From positions 16,489,391 to 16,553,390 of the forward strand of contig NC_037264.1 of assembly GCF_000002425.4 (NCBI RefSeq): a DNA stretch of 64,000 nt, read 5' to 3'. Within the stretch, counting starts at the first letter, position 1. Every line of letters starts with the position of its first letter. Below are positions 1-12,114 of this stretch, piece by piece. This DNA is from Physcomitrium patens. Lineage: Eukaryota > Streptophyta > Bryopsida > Funariales > Funariaceae. Both the position numbers and the translations under genes were made by a program. The notes beneath the pieces are model-generated. The model was given only the letters and a program-made list of their open reading frames with translations, did no database searches and was not told the DNA's origin.

Positions 1-133
1 GTAGAATATTACTTTCTTTAGATTATATTTCTTTTATAACAAAGATGGCTATTCTTCATCTTGATTTTGATGGATGTTGTTAATAAAAAGTATGAATCTT
101 TTTTGATGGCTTCTATGTATATTTACTACTGTC
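1..133 (-). mobile_element. Element C, left fragment (Ty3/gypsy chromodomain family 1)
   Basis: These bases match, in order, the 3' non-pol part of element B (about 8720-8860), including the shared wording ttcatcttgattttgatgg. The homology breaks where the LTR of element A starts at 134 and resumes at 17579 in the same register, so this is the far half of element C, split by A. The 3' LTR of C would lie left of the window. C is the most decayed member of the left stack, as expected for the oldest. The bases at the break, ctgtc (129-133) and atatc (17579-17583), fit a worn 5-bp target duplication (3 of 5 agree). Confidence 0.7.
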
Positions 134-669
134 TCTCAAAGACATGAATTGGAAGAAGATGCATAAACCTGAGAAATCTGCATCAAAAGAAAAGTGAAAA
201 AATAGAAATAAAATAGTATGTATATTAAAAAAAAACTAGAATGGCTATTGCCAAAAGACAAGGAAACTAGAGACTATTGAATTTAGACTAAAAATAAGAA
301 AAGAATTGACAAGAATGAAGAATGCTTCACTCTTGCTTCTATATATACTTTCTACCTAGGATCTATGTGGCAATGTTCTATAGGACCTCCAAAGACGTAT
401 TGACCTTGCATGACACATATCTTGACTTGTAAGGCAAGTTTTCTATATGATCACCACATAATTAGTTTGTTTTGTAAGCTACCAACACGTGTGGTACATA
501 GATAGCTTGTTGACCAAGTTTCTAATCTATCAATCAACTACAAACATATATAAAGTCAAAATAACATCTAACAAGCTTCTAAGAGGTTTTTCTAGAAGGT
601 ATTATGAAATTAATCTAGTTTTATTTAAGTCTACCTACTTAAGTAACAAGTAGGTATATATCTAAGATA
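134..669 (-). repeat. 3' LTR of element A
   Basis: It aligns along its length with 17043-17578 and with the LTRs of B. Shared marks are the ccaaaagacaaggaaactag stretch near the left end, the TATA-like tctatatatac near 340-350 and a hairpin beside it (gaatgaagaatgcttcactc). The right end ggtatatatctaagata corresponds to ggtatatatccatgata in the other copy. The purine-tract complement ttatctcttcttctagg follows at 670-686, as expected for the 3' LTR of a minus-strand element. Confidence 0.8.
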
Positions 670-686
670 TTATCTCTTCTTCTAGG
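670..686 (-). other. Polypurine tract of element A
   Basis: The plus strand is pyrimidine-rich here (ttatctcttcttctagg), so the sense strand of the element is a purine run abutting the 3' LTR. This is the usual second-strand priming site. The same sequence sits at the same place in element B (8213-8228). Confidence 0.65.
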
Positions 687-1077
687 GAAGAGTTCCACAA
701 AGAGCAATGATTATATACTAAAAAAATCTAAGATATAGCAAATTAAATTAGCCACATATTTTGATCTTTGTTTTCTTTGAAGGTAGTTGATAGGTCCTTT
801 CAACCATTGATAATGTCCCATTTTAAGGTGAGAAGACCACTATATGATTTGATTATTTTAAAAATCTTTATAACTTTTTTCAAACAAAATATTTGTAATA
901 CCATTAAGAGTTATGACTACCTCCAATAAAATCACCAAATATTGAGTCTTTTTTCAAATTGTGATATCAAACGCATTGTATCTTGCCATCTATTTGAAAA
1001 AGAACATGTCATTCTTGAAGGTCTTCATTTCTATTACGTCGTCTTCAAAGTTGTAATAATCACAACGTCTCATTTGA
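687..1077 (-). pseudogene. Element A 3' accessory region, distal part
   Basis: This lies between the purine tract and repeat X1. It matches 8229-8620 of element B, which in turn resembles the accessory ORF of family 2 elements F and G. No reading frame remains open for any length. X1 splits the region; the other part is at about 2809-3030. It is a fossil whose original function is unknown. Confidence 0.55.
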
Positions 1078-2808
1078 TGTCATGTTGTAACACAACTATA
1101 TGGTGAAAGATGATAATATGGATCTTATTATAGAAGAGCCAAATTAAAAAATAAAGTAAAAAAATATGGATAAAAGATAGGAAGGTAAAAAAAAACTTTT
1201 AGTAGTAATGTTGCTTTTCTAAAAAAGTGACTTTTACTTACTTTGTAGGGCCATAAATAAAAAAAAGAAAAAGTAGATTGAAAAAATAAATAATATAAGC
1301 ATCTTTAAAAAGACGTTAAGAATAAATTCTAGCAAAAATTATCTAAAAAAGGTAGATATTGATACCTAGAGAGGGCCGGTTAAGAACTAGGGTCAAAATC
1401 AGATCCCAAGACACAAAATCAACCCTTTATGAGGATTTTAGATTTCTTTTGGAGTCGGAGGATAGGTTCTAAGAGAAAACTTAATAAAATTTCAATAAGC
1501 ATTGATTTTAGGTGATTTGGATTTGTATTGACTTTGTAAGAGCTTTACAAAGTTGGGGTTTGTTTTGCATGATTCTAGATTTGTGAAATAAAGTGGGTGA
1601 TACTTTTTGGAGAATTTTGTAAGTTTGAAAATAGATCTATAGATGAAAATTTGAAGGTTTGTGGATTTACATGTGTTCAATATATGCTGTGAGTTTGAGC
1701 TACATTGAAAGGTTGGATCGAGGATTATTGAAGTTTAAGTAGGTTGGGATCTCAAAAAATAGAATTTTAGGCCTAATGAGTTTTTAAGATTTCTTGCAAT
1801 CTATCAATTGGATTGGAGTGACAATTATGTGTATAGGTAGTAGACTTGTTTTTCTATGTATTTAAGAAATTTGAAATCAATCGAACAATTCAATAAGGAG
1901 ATATTAACATTGAAAATTCAACATTTAGGTTGAAGAAGGAGGCCGGCCAACATCTCACCAAATATTAGGATCGATCTTCTTTTGGTGAGTTTAATCTTAT
2001 TTAAAATTTTTGTGCTTGTAATCAACTTAATTATAAAGAAGTGTTCAAAATTTGAGTTAAAATCAATGATTAATTCATTAGTTATTGAGGTTTAAATCTA
2101 CTATAGGAATTATTTAGATTATTTAGGATTTGGTTAGAGTATGTTTAGGATTTGATTAGGATTCAATTAAAATTTGTTTAGATTTATTTAAAAATTAGTT
2201 AAGATTTATTAAGATTTTATTAGGATTTGATTAAAATTTGTTTAGGATTTGAATAGGATTTATTTAGAGTTGATTAAGATTTGGTTAAAATTTGACTAAG
2301 ATTTGATTAGGGTTTGGTTAGGCTTTGATTAAGATTTGGTTAGGATTTGATTAGGTTTTGGTTAGGATTTGATTAATATTTGGTTAAGATTTGACTAGGA
2401 TTTGGTTAGGATTTAGTTAGAATTTGATTAGATTTTGTTTAGAATTTGGTTATGCTTTGGTTGAGATTTGATTAAGATTTAGTTAAAATTTGATTAGAAT
2501 TTATTTAGGATTTGGTTAGGATTTGACTAGGATTTAATTAAGATTTCTACTTTAGTATATTTTTGAATTCCTATGTTATTTCTTTATGATTTCTTTAAAA
2601 AATATTTAAGAATATTTTATATTTTTTATATAATTATTTTACAATTTCGATTGAATTTGATTGATGTTTGATTGTACTTACTAATTTTTAATTGTAATTT
2701 GTTTAAAAATCTATTAAAGATATTAAGACTTATTATTACAATTTTTCTTTTATCTTTCATAGCCAAATGCTCGGTGCATTTTTAAGCCAAACACCACGTA
2801 ATAGAATA
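1078..2808 (+). repeat. Repeat X, copy X1 (LTR-like, about 1.73 kb, with telomere-like array)
   Basis: The copy starts TGTCATGTTGTAACAC, and its right end aligns with the outer end of X3. It shares long stretches with X2 and X3, including gagagggccggtt near 1370, the agagctttacaaagt region near 1540 and an aggaggccggccaa region near 1940. The last third is a degenerate array of ggatttggttaggattt wording at about 2100-2560. X1 interrupts the 3' accessory region of element A. Its inverted ends TGTC...GACA and length suggest a solo LTR of an otherwise absent element, but a TIR transposon is not excluded. The ORF at 1492-1680 on the minus strand looks like chance. Confidence 0.65.
2100..2560 (+). 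repeat. Degenerate TTTAGG-rich array within X1
   Basis: About 460 bp made of 9-12 bp variants of ggatttggtta and ttgattagg. It is strongly asymmetric: the plus strand has T, G and A but almost no C. It is related to the richer arrays at 4290-4900 and 9140-9580, which include true TTTAGGG units. Confidence 0.8.
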
Positions 2809-3262
2809 TTGGTAAGTTAGTAAATGATGGCTCTTAAATTGAATTTGCTGGCTATTGATTCTCTATTTTCTTAATGCTACAATTACATAGAAACTACAAA
2901 CAAAGATTGAAGATAGAATACAACCTTTTTTAAGTTGGATTTTATTAATAGCAAAGGTTTTTTATCCTTCATCTTGATTTTGATGGATGTTGTTGATAAA
3001 AAGCCTCTACCATCTTTGCTGCATTTACAAGATTCTTTGTTGACTTCCATATACGTTCACTAATATCATATCCATACTAATGGATAAGATATTCCAATTT
3101 ATTTTCATATTATGTTAAGTCCACAACTTCATCCACTTCAAATACTTCATTATTATCCACTTCTATAGGAAGAAATGAGGCTTGTCTCTTTTGTATGTTC
3201 ATGGTCTTATATGATTCAAAAAGAGACATATAAAAGACAAGATGGATCTTCATTGACTCCAG
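2809..3262 (-). pseudogene. Element A: 3' accessory remnant and chromodomain end of pol
   Basis: From 2809 to about 3030 the sequence matches the 3' region of B at about 8630-8850. From about 3040 to 3262 it matches the chromodomain part of B at 10630-10835, with shared wording such as ggataagatattccaattta. It is bounded by X1 on the left and X2 on the right. It is broken, and only homology reveals it. Confidence 0.65.
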
Positions 3263-5043
3263 TGTCATGTTGTAACACGAATATATAGTGAAAGATGATA
3301 ATATGGATCTTATTATAGAAGAGCCAAGTTAAAAAAAAAAAAAAAAAAATATGGATAAAAAATAGGAAGGTAGTAAAACTTTTAATAGTAATGCTGCCCT
3401 TTTAGAAAAAAATAGCTTCTACTTACTTTGTAGGACCAAAAATAAGGCAAAATAAGGTAGATTAGAAAAATAAATGATATAGACATCTTTAGGAAGAAGT
3501 TAAGAGTAAATTCTAGTAAAAATTATTTAGAAAAATTAGATTTTGATACTCAGAGAGGGCCAGTTATGAACCAGGGTTGAAATCAGACCTTGAGGCACAA
3601 AACCAAGTCTCGACGACAACTCTAGGATTTTTTGGCAGATCGAAGAGTAGGATTTGATAGAAGATTTGGTAGGGTTTCTATGAACATTTGATTTGGATGA
3701 TTTGGATATGTATTGACTTTGTAAGAGCTTTATAAAGTCAAGGTTTGTTTTGGATGACTTGGATTTTGTGAAATAAAATAGGCTTTATGTTTTGGATGAT
3801 TTCAAGAGTTTTGTAATAGATCTATGGGTGAAATTTTGTAGGTCAATGGTTATAGTTGTGTTTAATATGTATTGTAAATTTTAGCTTATTTTAACAATTG
3901 AATTGAGGATTATTGAGGTTTAAGTGAGTCAAGGTCTCAAAAACTAGAATTTTAGGTCTAATAAAGATTTTTAAGATTTCTTGTAATCTACTAGTTAAAT
4001 TAAAATGAAACTTATGTAAGAAGATATTAGACTTTTTTTCCTATGTTTATGACAATTTTGAAATCAATCGAATGGTGAAAACAAGAGATATTGGCTCTAG
4101 AAGATTGTCATCAAAGTTGGTGAAGGAGGCCGACCAATATCCGAGCATATTTTTGAGGTTATCGTCTATTTGGTAATTTCGATCGTTTTCAAAATTTTTG
4201 TACTTTTTTTTAACTTAGTTTTTAAGAAGTGTGCAAAATTTGGGTTAAGATTTATACATTAGTTATTGAGGTTTAATTCTATTATAAAAATTACTAGAGT
4301 TTGGTTTAGGGTTTGGTTAGGATTTAGTTTAGGATTTGGTTGGGATTTGATTAGGATTTGCTTTAGGATTTGGTTGGGATTTGGTTTAGGGTTTGGTTTA
4401 GGTTTTAGGATTTAGTTAGGATTTGGAATAGGATTTAGAGTTTGGTTTAGAGTTTGATTAGGGTTTGATTTAGGATTTAGGATTTAGTTGTGATTTGGTT
4501 TAGAATTTGTTTAGGATTTGGTTTAGGGTTTAAGATTTGGTTAGGATTTAGTTTAAGATTTAGAGTTTGGTTAGGATTTTATTTAGGATTTAGGATTAGA
4601 TTTAGGATTTAGTTAGGATTTGATTTAGGATTTGTTTATGGTTTGATTTAGGATTTAGGATTTGGTTTAGGATTTGGTTGGGATTTGGTTTAAGATTCAA
4701 GGTTTGATTAGGATTTGGTTTAGGTTTAGGGTTTGATTTAGGATTTAAGGTTTGGTTGGAGTTTGGTTGGGGTTTAGTTTAGGGTTTGGTTTAGGATTTG
4801 ATTGGAGTTTGGTTTAGAATTTATTTAGGATTTGGTTTAGGATTTAGGATTTTATTAGTGTTTATTTAGGATTTAAGATTTAGTTAGTTTTGGCATAAAG
4901 TTTGAGTAAAGTCTAATAGGATTTTAACTAGGATTAAATTAAGATTGAATTGAGATGTATTTGAGATATATTTGTAATTATTCTAATATTTTTTTAAGAT
5001 TTCTTATTATTTCTTTGAAATTCCTTTGAGATTCCTTTCTATT
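3263..5043 (+). repeat. Repeat X, copy X2 (LTR-like)
   Basis: The left end TGTCATGTTGTAACACG is the same as in X1. The body aligns with X1 and X3, including gagagggccagtt near 3556 and an aggaggccgaccaa region near 4130. Its telomere-like array (4290-4900) is the longest of the three. The right end seen in X1 and X3 is missing: X2 passes at about 5043 into integrase sequence of A, so X2 and part of A were lost together. A poly-A run lies at 3330-3349. Confidence 0.65.
4290..4900 (+). repeat. Telomere-like degenerate array within X2
   Basis: About 600 bp of ggtttagggtttggtttagg-type units, mixing TTTAGGG, TTTAGGA and TTTGGTT motifs. The plant telomere unit TTTAGGG occurs repeatedly, but in single units or pairs, never as a long perfect run. 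The array is internal to a mobile repeat, so it is not a chromosome end. Confidence 0.85.
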
Positions 5044-7652
5044 AGTTTGAGGATGAAAGATCAAAGATAACTTTATGTCTATCTTTAAAATCTCTAAAAG
5101 GATTTTCTAAAATCTTGATATGAATTGAATCTCTCTATCTAATATAATATCTTTAGGTAATCTATAATATCGATAGATATTATCAAAGAAAGCTTAGTTG
5201 TTGCTTGACCTATGATAGATTTTGTACATGATACAAAATGTGCCATCTTTGTAAAAAAATCTACTATCACAAATATAGAATCATACAAATTTAAGATTGA
5301 AAGATCCATAATAAAATCCATAGAGAGAAAAGACTATGGTTGTTTTGAAATAGGTAATGGCTGAAGAAGTCTGTAAGATTGATGATGGGGAGTTTTTGAT
5401 CTAGAGTAAATATCACATGATTGAACATAATCTTTGATTGCCTTTCATATTTGCAGCCACCAAAAATATCTAGATATCAACTCTAAAGTCTTGTTGTATC
5501 CAAAATATTCAACTACTGGAAAATCGTGGCATACTTAAAGAATACATAAATATGTTTTTTCTTTTTGAACATATAGGCATCCTTTAAAATAAAGTAGTTT
5601 GTTTTTGAATTTAAATTTAAAAGCATCATAAGACTTAAAAGAAGGATTCTTGATATCATGAAGAATAGGATTAGAAGACATACTTGATTGAATTTTTTTG
5701 ACAAAGGTTGAATCAACAATGAATGTTGATTTCATTATTTGAAGATAAAAATACTTGAGCTTCAAGAGTATCATTCTTTGTTGATTAAAAAATGCATCTC
5801 TTTCTTTTGGTACAAGATAAGAATGTCTAGAAAGGATGTTCAAAAAACCTTATTATTTTTTAGGTTGATATGTCATCTTGAAATCAAATCTTGATAAAGA
5901 TATGCTCCAACAAGGTAGGCAACAATTCAAAATACGTGCTAATATGAAGTACTTGAGATTCTTATGATTTTTATATATGGTAATTGGATTAAAAGCACCT
6001 TCTAAATTATGATGCTATTCTTGAAAAGAATCCACAATTTCAAGAAGCTCTTTATTGTGGATCTCATAGTTAATCTCAACTGTTGAAAATTTCCTGAAGT
6101 GAAAAGCTACTGGGAGAAGTTTATTATCTGTTCCCATTTGTGATAATACAACATCTAAAAAAATTTTGATGCATCTTTTTCTATAAAAAATACCTTTCAA
6201 AAGTCAATGCAATACAAGATTAGTACAAAAACAAAGGCTGTCTTTAAAGCTTCAAATATTACTTTTGTTTCTTGATTCTATTAAAGTTTGTTTTTATAAG
6301 TGAAACATATAAGTAGAGCTACAACTTGAGAAAAGTCTTTGATGAAGATTTAATAGTAATTGGCAAATTCTAAAAAATATTAGGCATCTCGTATCATTTT
6401 TGAGATCTTTCAATTCATAATAGTTTGAACTTTCTTAAGATCTATCATAAGTCTATCATTGAAATGATATAATTTAAAAAGTAAACTTGAGTAGTGTAGA
6501 ATATATACTTTTCTATTCTAGCATAGAGTCTTGCTCTCTTAATTTTTGTAATTTATGAAAAATATGAAGTTCATATTTTTATGTGTTTTTAGAATAGATA
6601 AAGATGTTGTCTAGATAACAGACAACAAAATCATCTAAAAACTCTTGAAAAATATTATTCATAAGATATTAAAAGCTTATAGTACATTTATAAGTCCAAA
6701 AGACATGATATTATATTCAAAATATCCATACTTGATTTGAAATGTAGTCTTCTATTCATCTCATTCTTTGATGCGTATCAAATTGTATGCTCCTTATAGA
6801 TCTATTTTTGTATAAATCTTAGCTTGATTCAGTTGATCAAGAATTCTAGATGTTAAACGTAGTGGATACCTATTTTTGATGGTAATCTTGTTGAATCTTT
6901 GATAATCAACACACATCCGTGATGATCCATCTTTTTTCTTCACAAATAGAATTGGGGCTCTTACTAGAGATTTGGTTGGCATATGAAGTTCTTGGCTAGA
7001 TTCACTTCAATATACTCCTTGAATTTAGCCAACTTATTTTATGATAAATTATAGATTGGTTCAATTGGCGATTGTGCTCTTTCTTGAAGGTTAATTGAGC
7101 AGTCATAGAGACAATGTTCTGAAAGAGTATCTGCATTTTTTTATCTTAAATACATCTTGAAATTCTTGATATTGACTTGGAATGCCACTTGAAGTCTTTG
7201 CACTATTAGAAATGGATGTGGCATAAATGACACAAGGTAATCATTCTTTTGTAGCATGCAAGAAAGTTCTTAAACCTACAAACACAAATTTTATTGTATT
7301 AGACTTATGATTTTCTACTTGATTAATTATATTCTTATATTTGATTAGTTATACTTTTAGAAAAGTTAAGAATATGAGAAATCCAATTTACTTAAGGGTT
7401 GAATTTTTTAACTACAAAAAGCCTAAAATGATTGGATTAGAGGAAGATCTAATAATAATAAATAAATAATTGGATTAGATCTAATAATATTAAATATTTA
7501 ATATTAAATACTTCATCTAAAAAATATGTTGAGATTCTTGAATCTAACAAGGTACAAGCTTTGTAATATTTAGGTCCTAAAATAAAATTTAATATAAAAT
7601 AAGAAGAAGGTTTTGAAGAGAAAATAAAACCTTCATTAGGTATTGTACAAGG
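5044..7652 (-). pseudogene. Element A: protease, reverse transcriptase, RNase H and integrase remnants
   Basis: Read on the minus strand, the order is protease (about 7652-7050), reverse transcriptase (about 7050-6450), RNase H (about 6450-5850) and integrase (about 5850-5044). Family-typical words survive: [18 protein letters not shown] in the transcriptase (6794-6982), NYEIHNKELLEIVDSFQE in RNase H (6015-6200) and a DFIMDLSILNLYDSIFVIVD segment in the integrase core (5139-5321). The order is that of Ty3/gypsy. It is broken many times; element B's insertion separates it from its gag. Confidence 0.8.
7648..7652. repeat. Target-site duplication of element B, left copy (CAAGG)
   Basis: CAAGG at 7648-7652 is repeated at 15814-15818, immediately outside the two LTRs of element B. 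The flanking sequence of element A continues in register across the two copies. Confidence 0.85.
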
Positions 7653-8212
7653 TGTCAAGGACAAGAACTCTATGGAAAAGTAATTCAAACAAGTGAGCCT
7701 TCACTCAAAAAAAAGTAACAAATATAAATAAACAAGTATGTATATTGAAAGAGAAGCTAGAATGGCTATTGCCAAAAGACAAGAAAACTAGAGACCCTTG
7801 AAACTAGACTTGAAGCAAGAAAGGAGTTGACAAGAGTGAAGAAGGCTTCACTCTTGTCTCTATATATACTATCTAACTAAGGGCTACATGGCGACGTTCT
7901 ATAGGACCTTCAATATGTGTTGATTTTGTAGGACACATGCTTTGACTTACAAGGCAAGTTTGTCTACGTGTGGGCCACATAGTTAGCTTGGTCTTCAAGC
8001 TATCAACATGTGTGGCACATGGCTAACTTGTTAATCATGTTTCTAATCCAAAAAGTTAATTAAAGACACCTATGAAGTCAAAGTAGCATCTATGAAGCTT
8101 CTAAGAAGCTTTCATATCAAATACTATAGAATTAACTTACTTTTATCTACTTTTACTTACTTCTACCTATTTGTATATATAATTATTGGCTTACATGAGT
8201 ATGTCCGTGACA
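7653..8212 (-). repeat. 3' LTR of element B
   Basis: Starts tgtcaaggacaag and ends gtatgtccgtgaca, so in sense it is TGTCACGGAC...GACA. It aligns along its whole length with 15253-15813. It holds a TATA box (TATATATA at 7861-7868) and an adjoining perfect hairpin. Confidence 0.9.
7830..7868 (-). promoter_or_regulatory. LTR core promoter of B: TATA box with adjoining 12-bp hairpin
   Basis: TATATATA at 7861-7868 is followed, in the sense of the element, by a perfect inverted repeat at 7830-7857: ACAAGAGTGAAG, four-base loop, CTTCACTCTTGT. With a start site 25-32 bases past the TATA box, the hairpin would lie at or just before the 5' end of the transcript. Near-perfect versions occur in A (near 315-340 and 17217-17245), C (near 22447-22475), D (near 37180-37205) and the other LTR of B. 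Confidence 0.6.
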
Positions 8213-8228
8213 TTACCTCTCCTTCTAG
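8213..8228 (-). other. Polypurine tract of element B
   Basis: The plus strand reads ttacctctccttctag directly next to the 3' LTR, so the sense strand is the purine run ctagaaggagaggtaa followed by TGTCACGG. The position and composition are those of a gypsy second-strand primer. Confidence 0.75.
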
Positions 8229-8857
8229 AGAAGAGTTCTACATGGAGCGCTCATCATATATTGAGGAAATCTATGATGCGATGAATTGTATTTACCACAT
8301 ACTCTGATCTTTGTTCTTTTCGAAGATGATTGATAGGACCTGTCAACCATCGGTAGTGTTTCATATCAGGGCAGGAAGACCACAAATTATTTGATCATTG
8401 TTGAGGCCTTCATAACTTCTTTCGAATAGAATATTTGGAACACCATCAGGAGTTGTTTCTATCTCTAGCAAAATCACCAAATATCGGGAGTCTCTTCCTA
8501 AATCGTGATACCAAACGCGTTGTATCTCGCCATTTATTCAAGGAAGAACATGTTGTTCTTGAAGATCTTCATCTCGATTGCGTCATCTTGAAGGTTGTGA
8601 CAATCGTAATGTCTCGTCCAGCAGGTCAACAAATGAAGGTTCTTGAGTCGAATCCACTGGTTGTTGGTTTTCCATCTCCTGAGCGTCACAACTACCAAGA
8701 AGCTACAAACAAGGATTGAAAGTAGAATGTTATCTTATCTAGCTGTTGTTTCTTTTATAAAGAAGGTTTTCATCTTGATTTTGATGGATGCCATCAATGG
8801 AAAGCCTCCACCACCTTTGTTGCATTTGCAAGATTCTTTATTGGCTCCCATGTACAT
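8229..8857 (-). pseudogene. Element B: 3' accessory region, homologous to the family 2 extra ORF
   Basis: This lies between the purine tract and X3, where gypsy elements usually have only untranslated sequence. On the minus strand, short blocks resemble the 117-residue accessory ORF of element G: an LVIxxEIExTxDG block near 8430-8490 and a HYxWLxGPxNHLxxEQ block near 8300-8370. The order and spacing agree with G. I infer an accessory gene common to families 1 and 2. It is broken here. The plus-strand frames at 8435-8719 and 8643-8903 are antisense shadows. Confidence 0.55.
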
Positions 8858-10626
8858 TGTCGTAATACGTGAAGTCTTGCTTGAGAATGCACCGAACACC
8901 TAACTGTGGAAGGAAGAATGAAAATTACAATAACAAAATCTTAATTCTAATAGAATACTAACAATACTCTAATTAGATTATAATAATACTAAACAAGCTT
9001 AATCAAATTCAAAAAAATCCTCAAAGAAATTTCAAACAAACAATAGGAATTTTTAAAGAAACATTAGAAAGAATACAAATATCATTCAAATACATCTCAA
9101 TTCAATCTTAATTTAATTTTAGTTAAAATCCTATTAAATTTCATTCAAACTTTAGGCCAAAACTAATTGAATCTTAAATCCTAATAAAATCCTAAACCCT
9201 AAATAAAACCCTAATCCAAATCCTAAATCCTAAATCAAATCCTAACCAAATCCTAAATCAAACCCTAATCCAAACCCTAAATCCTAAATCAAATCCTAAT
9301 CAAATCCTAAATACTAAATCAAATCCTAACCAAATCCTAAATCCTAAATACAATCCTAACCAAATTCTAAAAAAAACCCTAATCCAAACCCTAAACCCTA
9401 AATCAAATCCTAAATCAAACCCTAAATCCTAAACCAAACCCTAAATCAAATCCTAAATCTTAAACCAAATCCTAACCAAATTCTAAACCAAACCCTAAAT
9501 CCTAAATCAAATCCTAATCCAAATCCTAAACCCTAAACCAAATCCTAACCAAACCCTAAATCCAAAACCAAATCCTAATAATTCCTATAACAGATTTAAA
9601 CTTCAATAACTAATAAATAAACCGTTGATCTTAACTCTAATTTTGCATACTTCTAAAAATATAAGTTAAAAACAAGCACAAAAATATAAATAATGATCGG
9701 AGGAATCAAATTGCCGATATCCTCAAAAAGGTGCTTGGATATTGGCCGGCCTCTTTCTCCAATCTTGATGCCAATCTTTCAGAGCCAATATCTCTCCTTT
9801 CCACAGTTTGATTGATTTCAAATTTCTCATACACATAGAAAAACAAGTCTAATATGCTCTTACATAAGTTTCACTCCAATCCAACTAATAGATTACAAGA
9901 AATCTCAAAAACCCCCACTCAACCTAAAATTCTACTTTCTAGAATCTTGACCCACTTAAACCTCAATATCCCTTAATTGAACCGTTAGATCAAGCTCAAA
10001 TTCACAATACATATTGAACACAATTATAACCATAAATCCACAAAATTTCATCCATATATCTATTACAAAACTCTTGAAATCACCCAAAACATAAATCCTA
10101 TTTTATTTCATACAACCCAAGTCATTCGAAACAAACCTTGACTTTACAAAGCTCTTATAAAGTCACATCAATTCCAAATCAACCAAAATCAATGCTAATA
10201 GAAAGCCTATTTAGTTTGCTATTAAATCTCACTCTCCGATCTCCAAAAAATCCTCGGAGTCGTCATCGAGACTCAGTTTTATGCCTCAGGATTTGATTTC
10301 AATCCTGATTCATAACCGGCCCTCTCCGGATATCAATATCTAGTTTTTGTAAGTAACGTTTTTTCTAGAATTTTCTCTTAACTTCCTTCTAAAGTTGCTT
10401 ATATCATTTATTTTTCCAATCTACTTCTATTTGCCTTACTTGTGGTGCTACAAAATAAGTAGAAGTCATCCTTTTAAAACGCAACATTGGTACCTTTAAA
10501 TTTTTCTACCCCTTTGACTATTAACTATATTTCTAAGATAATTTGTTCTAATAATTTGAACTAAGATCTCCTAAATTATAATAATATCTACACTCTTTCA
10601 CTTATTAATCATGCTATATCACGATA
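8858..10626 (-). repeat. Repeat X, copy X3 (LTR-like, 1.77 kb), in element B
   Basis: Ends are TGTCGTAATACG on the left and, read inward from the right, TATCGTGATATAG, so the repeat has short inverted ends of TGTC..GACA type. It aligns with X1 and X2 in the opposite orientation. The interrupted site is recognisable: A reads ccatatacgttcacta across the position that X3 splits in B, with worn copies of an ACGT-like duplication on each side. Best explained as a solo LTR. The least decayed copy, with more CG dinucleotides (ccggccctctccgg near 10316) than X1 or X2. Confidence 0.7.
9140..9580 (-). repeat. Telomere-like CCCTAAA array within X3
   Basis: About 440 bp of aaatcctaaaccaaaccctaa-type units; the plant telomere complement CCCTAAA recurs many times (for example 9389-9402) among CCTAAAT and CCTAACC variants. 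It is the complement of the arrays in X1 and X2 because X3 lies in the opposite orientation. Confidence 0.85.
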
Positions 10627-11240
10627 GCGTTCACTAATATCATATCTACGCCAATGGACAAGATATTCCAATTTATTTCGACATCGCCTTGAATCTAAGA
10701 CTTCTTCTACTTCAAACTCTTTATTATTTTCCACTTCTATAGGAGGAGGTGGAGCTTATCATCTTCTTGATATGTCTATTGTCTTGTATGGTTCAAGAAG
10801 AGATACATGGAATACTGGATGGATTTTTATTAACTCCGGTAGATATAAACGATATGCAACTGGATTGATTTGTGCAGAAATAAAAAATGGTCCAAGTCTT
10901 TGATAGTCCAACTTATCACAAGGACGAGTGGTCTTGATATTATGACAAAGTAGCCATACCTTATCACCCAAGAGAAATGGTGGTTGTTCCTTTCGATAGA
11001 CATCCACAATGACCTTTTGTTGTTTTTGAGCCTCTTTTAACTACGCCTTCATCGTTGTATGTAGCTCTGATAAATGAATCGCCAAATCTTTTGTAGCAAG
11101 ATTATCAACTTTTGAAAAGTCAAAAGTATCAAGTCGTGGATGATGACCATAATTAGCAAAGAAAGGTATTTATTTTGTAGAAGAATGTATTGTGTTATTG
11201 TAAGCAAACTCTACAAATGGCAAAAGAGTTGTCCAATCAT
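10627..11240 (-). pseudogene. Element B: chromodomain and integrase C-terminal part
   Basis: A minus-strand frame at 10759-11007 carries the GPFFISAQINPVAYRLYLP and [13 protein letters not shown] words that end chromoviral integrases. The chromodomain proper follows toward 10630. Chromodomain integrases bind histone marks and steer insertion into heterochromatin, which suits the nested layout. It is a fossil. Confidence 0.75.
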
Positions 11241-12114
11241 CTTATTGGTAATTAATGATATATTTTAAATTTTGCTCCAAAACTTGATTAACACACTCTG
11301 TTTATCTATCAGTTAGAGGATAGAATGTTGAAGATAGTTTTATATCCACTTTTAGAATCTTGAAAAGAGTCCGCCAAAATCTTGATACAAATTGAATTCC
11401 CTTATCTGATATAATATCCTTGGATAATCCATGATAGCGATAGATATTGTCAAGAAAGAGCTTACCTGTTTCTTCACCTATGATAGATTTTGTACATGGT
11501 ACAAAATGTGCCATTTTGGTAAAACAATCTACTATGATGAATATAGAGTCATAAGAACTTGAGATTAGAAGATCCGTGATGAAGTCCATAGAAACAGAAG
11601 ACCATGGTTGTTCTAGAATGGATAATGGCTGAAGAAGTCCAAAAGGTCGATGACGAGGAGTTTTTGATCTTGAGCAAACATCACATGATTGTAAAAAATC
11701 TTTGACTGTCTTCCACATTTGAGGCCACGAAAAATCTTTAGATATTAGTTCCAAAGTCTTATTGTATCCAAAATGTCCTGCTGTTAGGAAGTCATGACGA
11801 GCTTGAAGAATACGTAAACGTGCTTCACCTTCTAGAACATATAAGCATCCTTCGAAATAGAGTAGGTTGTTCTTCAACTCGAATTTAGTGGGATCATAAG
11901 ATTTAGAAGAATTATTCTTGATATTATGAACAAGAGGGTCTGAAGACATACTTAATTGGACTTGCTCGAAAAAAATTAAATCAACAGTCAATGTTGATTT
12001 TATTGCTCGAAGATGAAATTGCTTCGGCTTCAAGAGAACTGTTCTTTGTTGCTCAAAAGCTACATCTCCTTCTTTTGGTACAAGATAAGAGTATCTAGAC
12101 AAGGCATCTGACAA
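11241..12114 (-). pseudogene. Element B: integrase core and end of RNase H
   Basis: The frame at 11302-12114 (270 residues) reads DALSRYSYLVPKEGD at the pol linker, then a zinc-binding part (HFGYNKTLELI, CDVCSRSKTPRH) and the catalytic core ([44 protein letters not shown]). Order and spacing are those of Ty3/gypsy integrase. It is the longest open stretch in the family 1 copies. It is broken elsewhere. Confidence 0.85.
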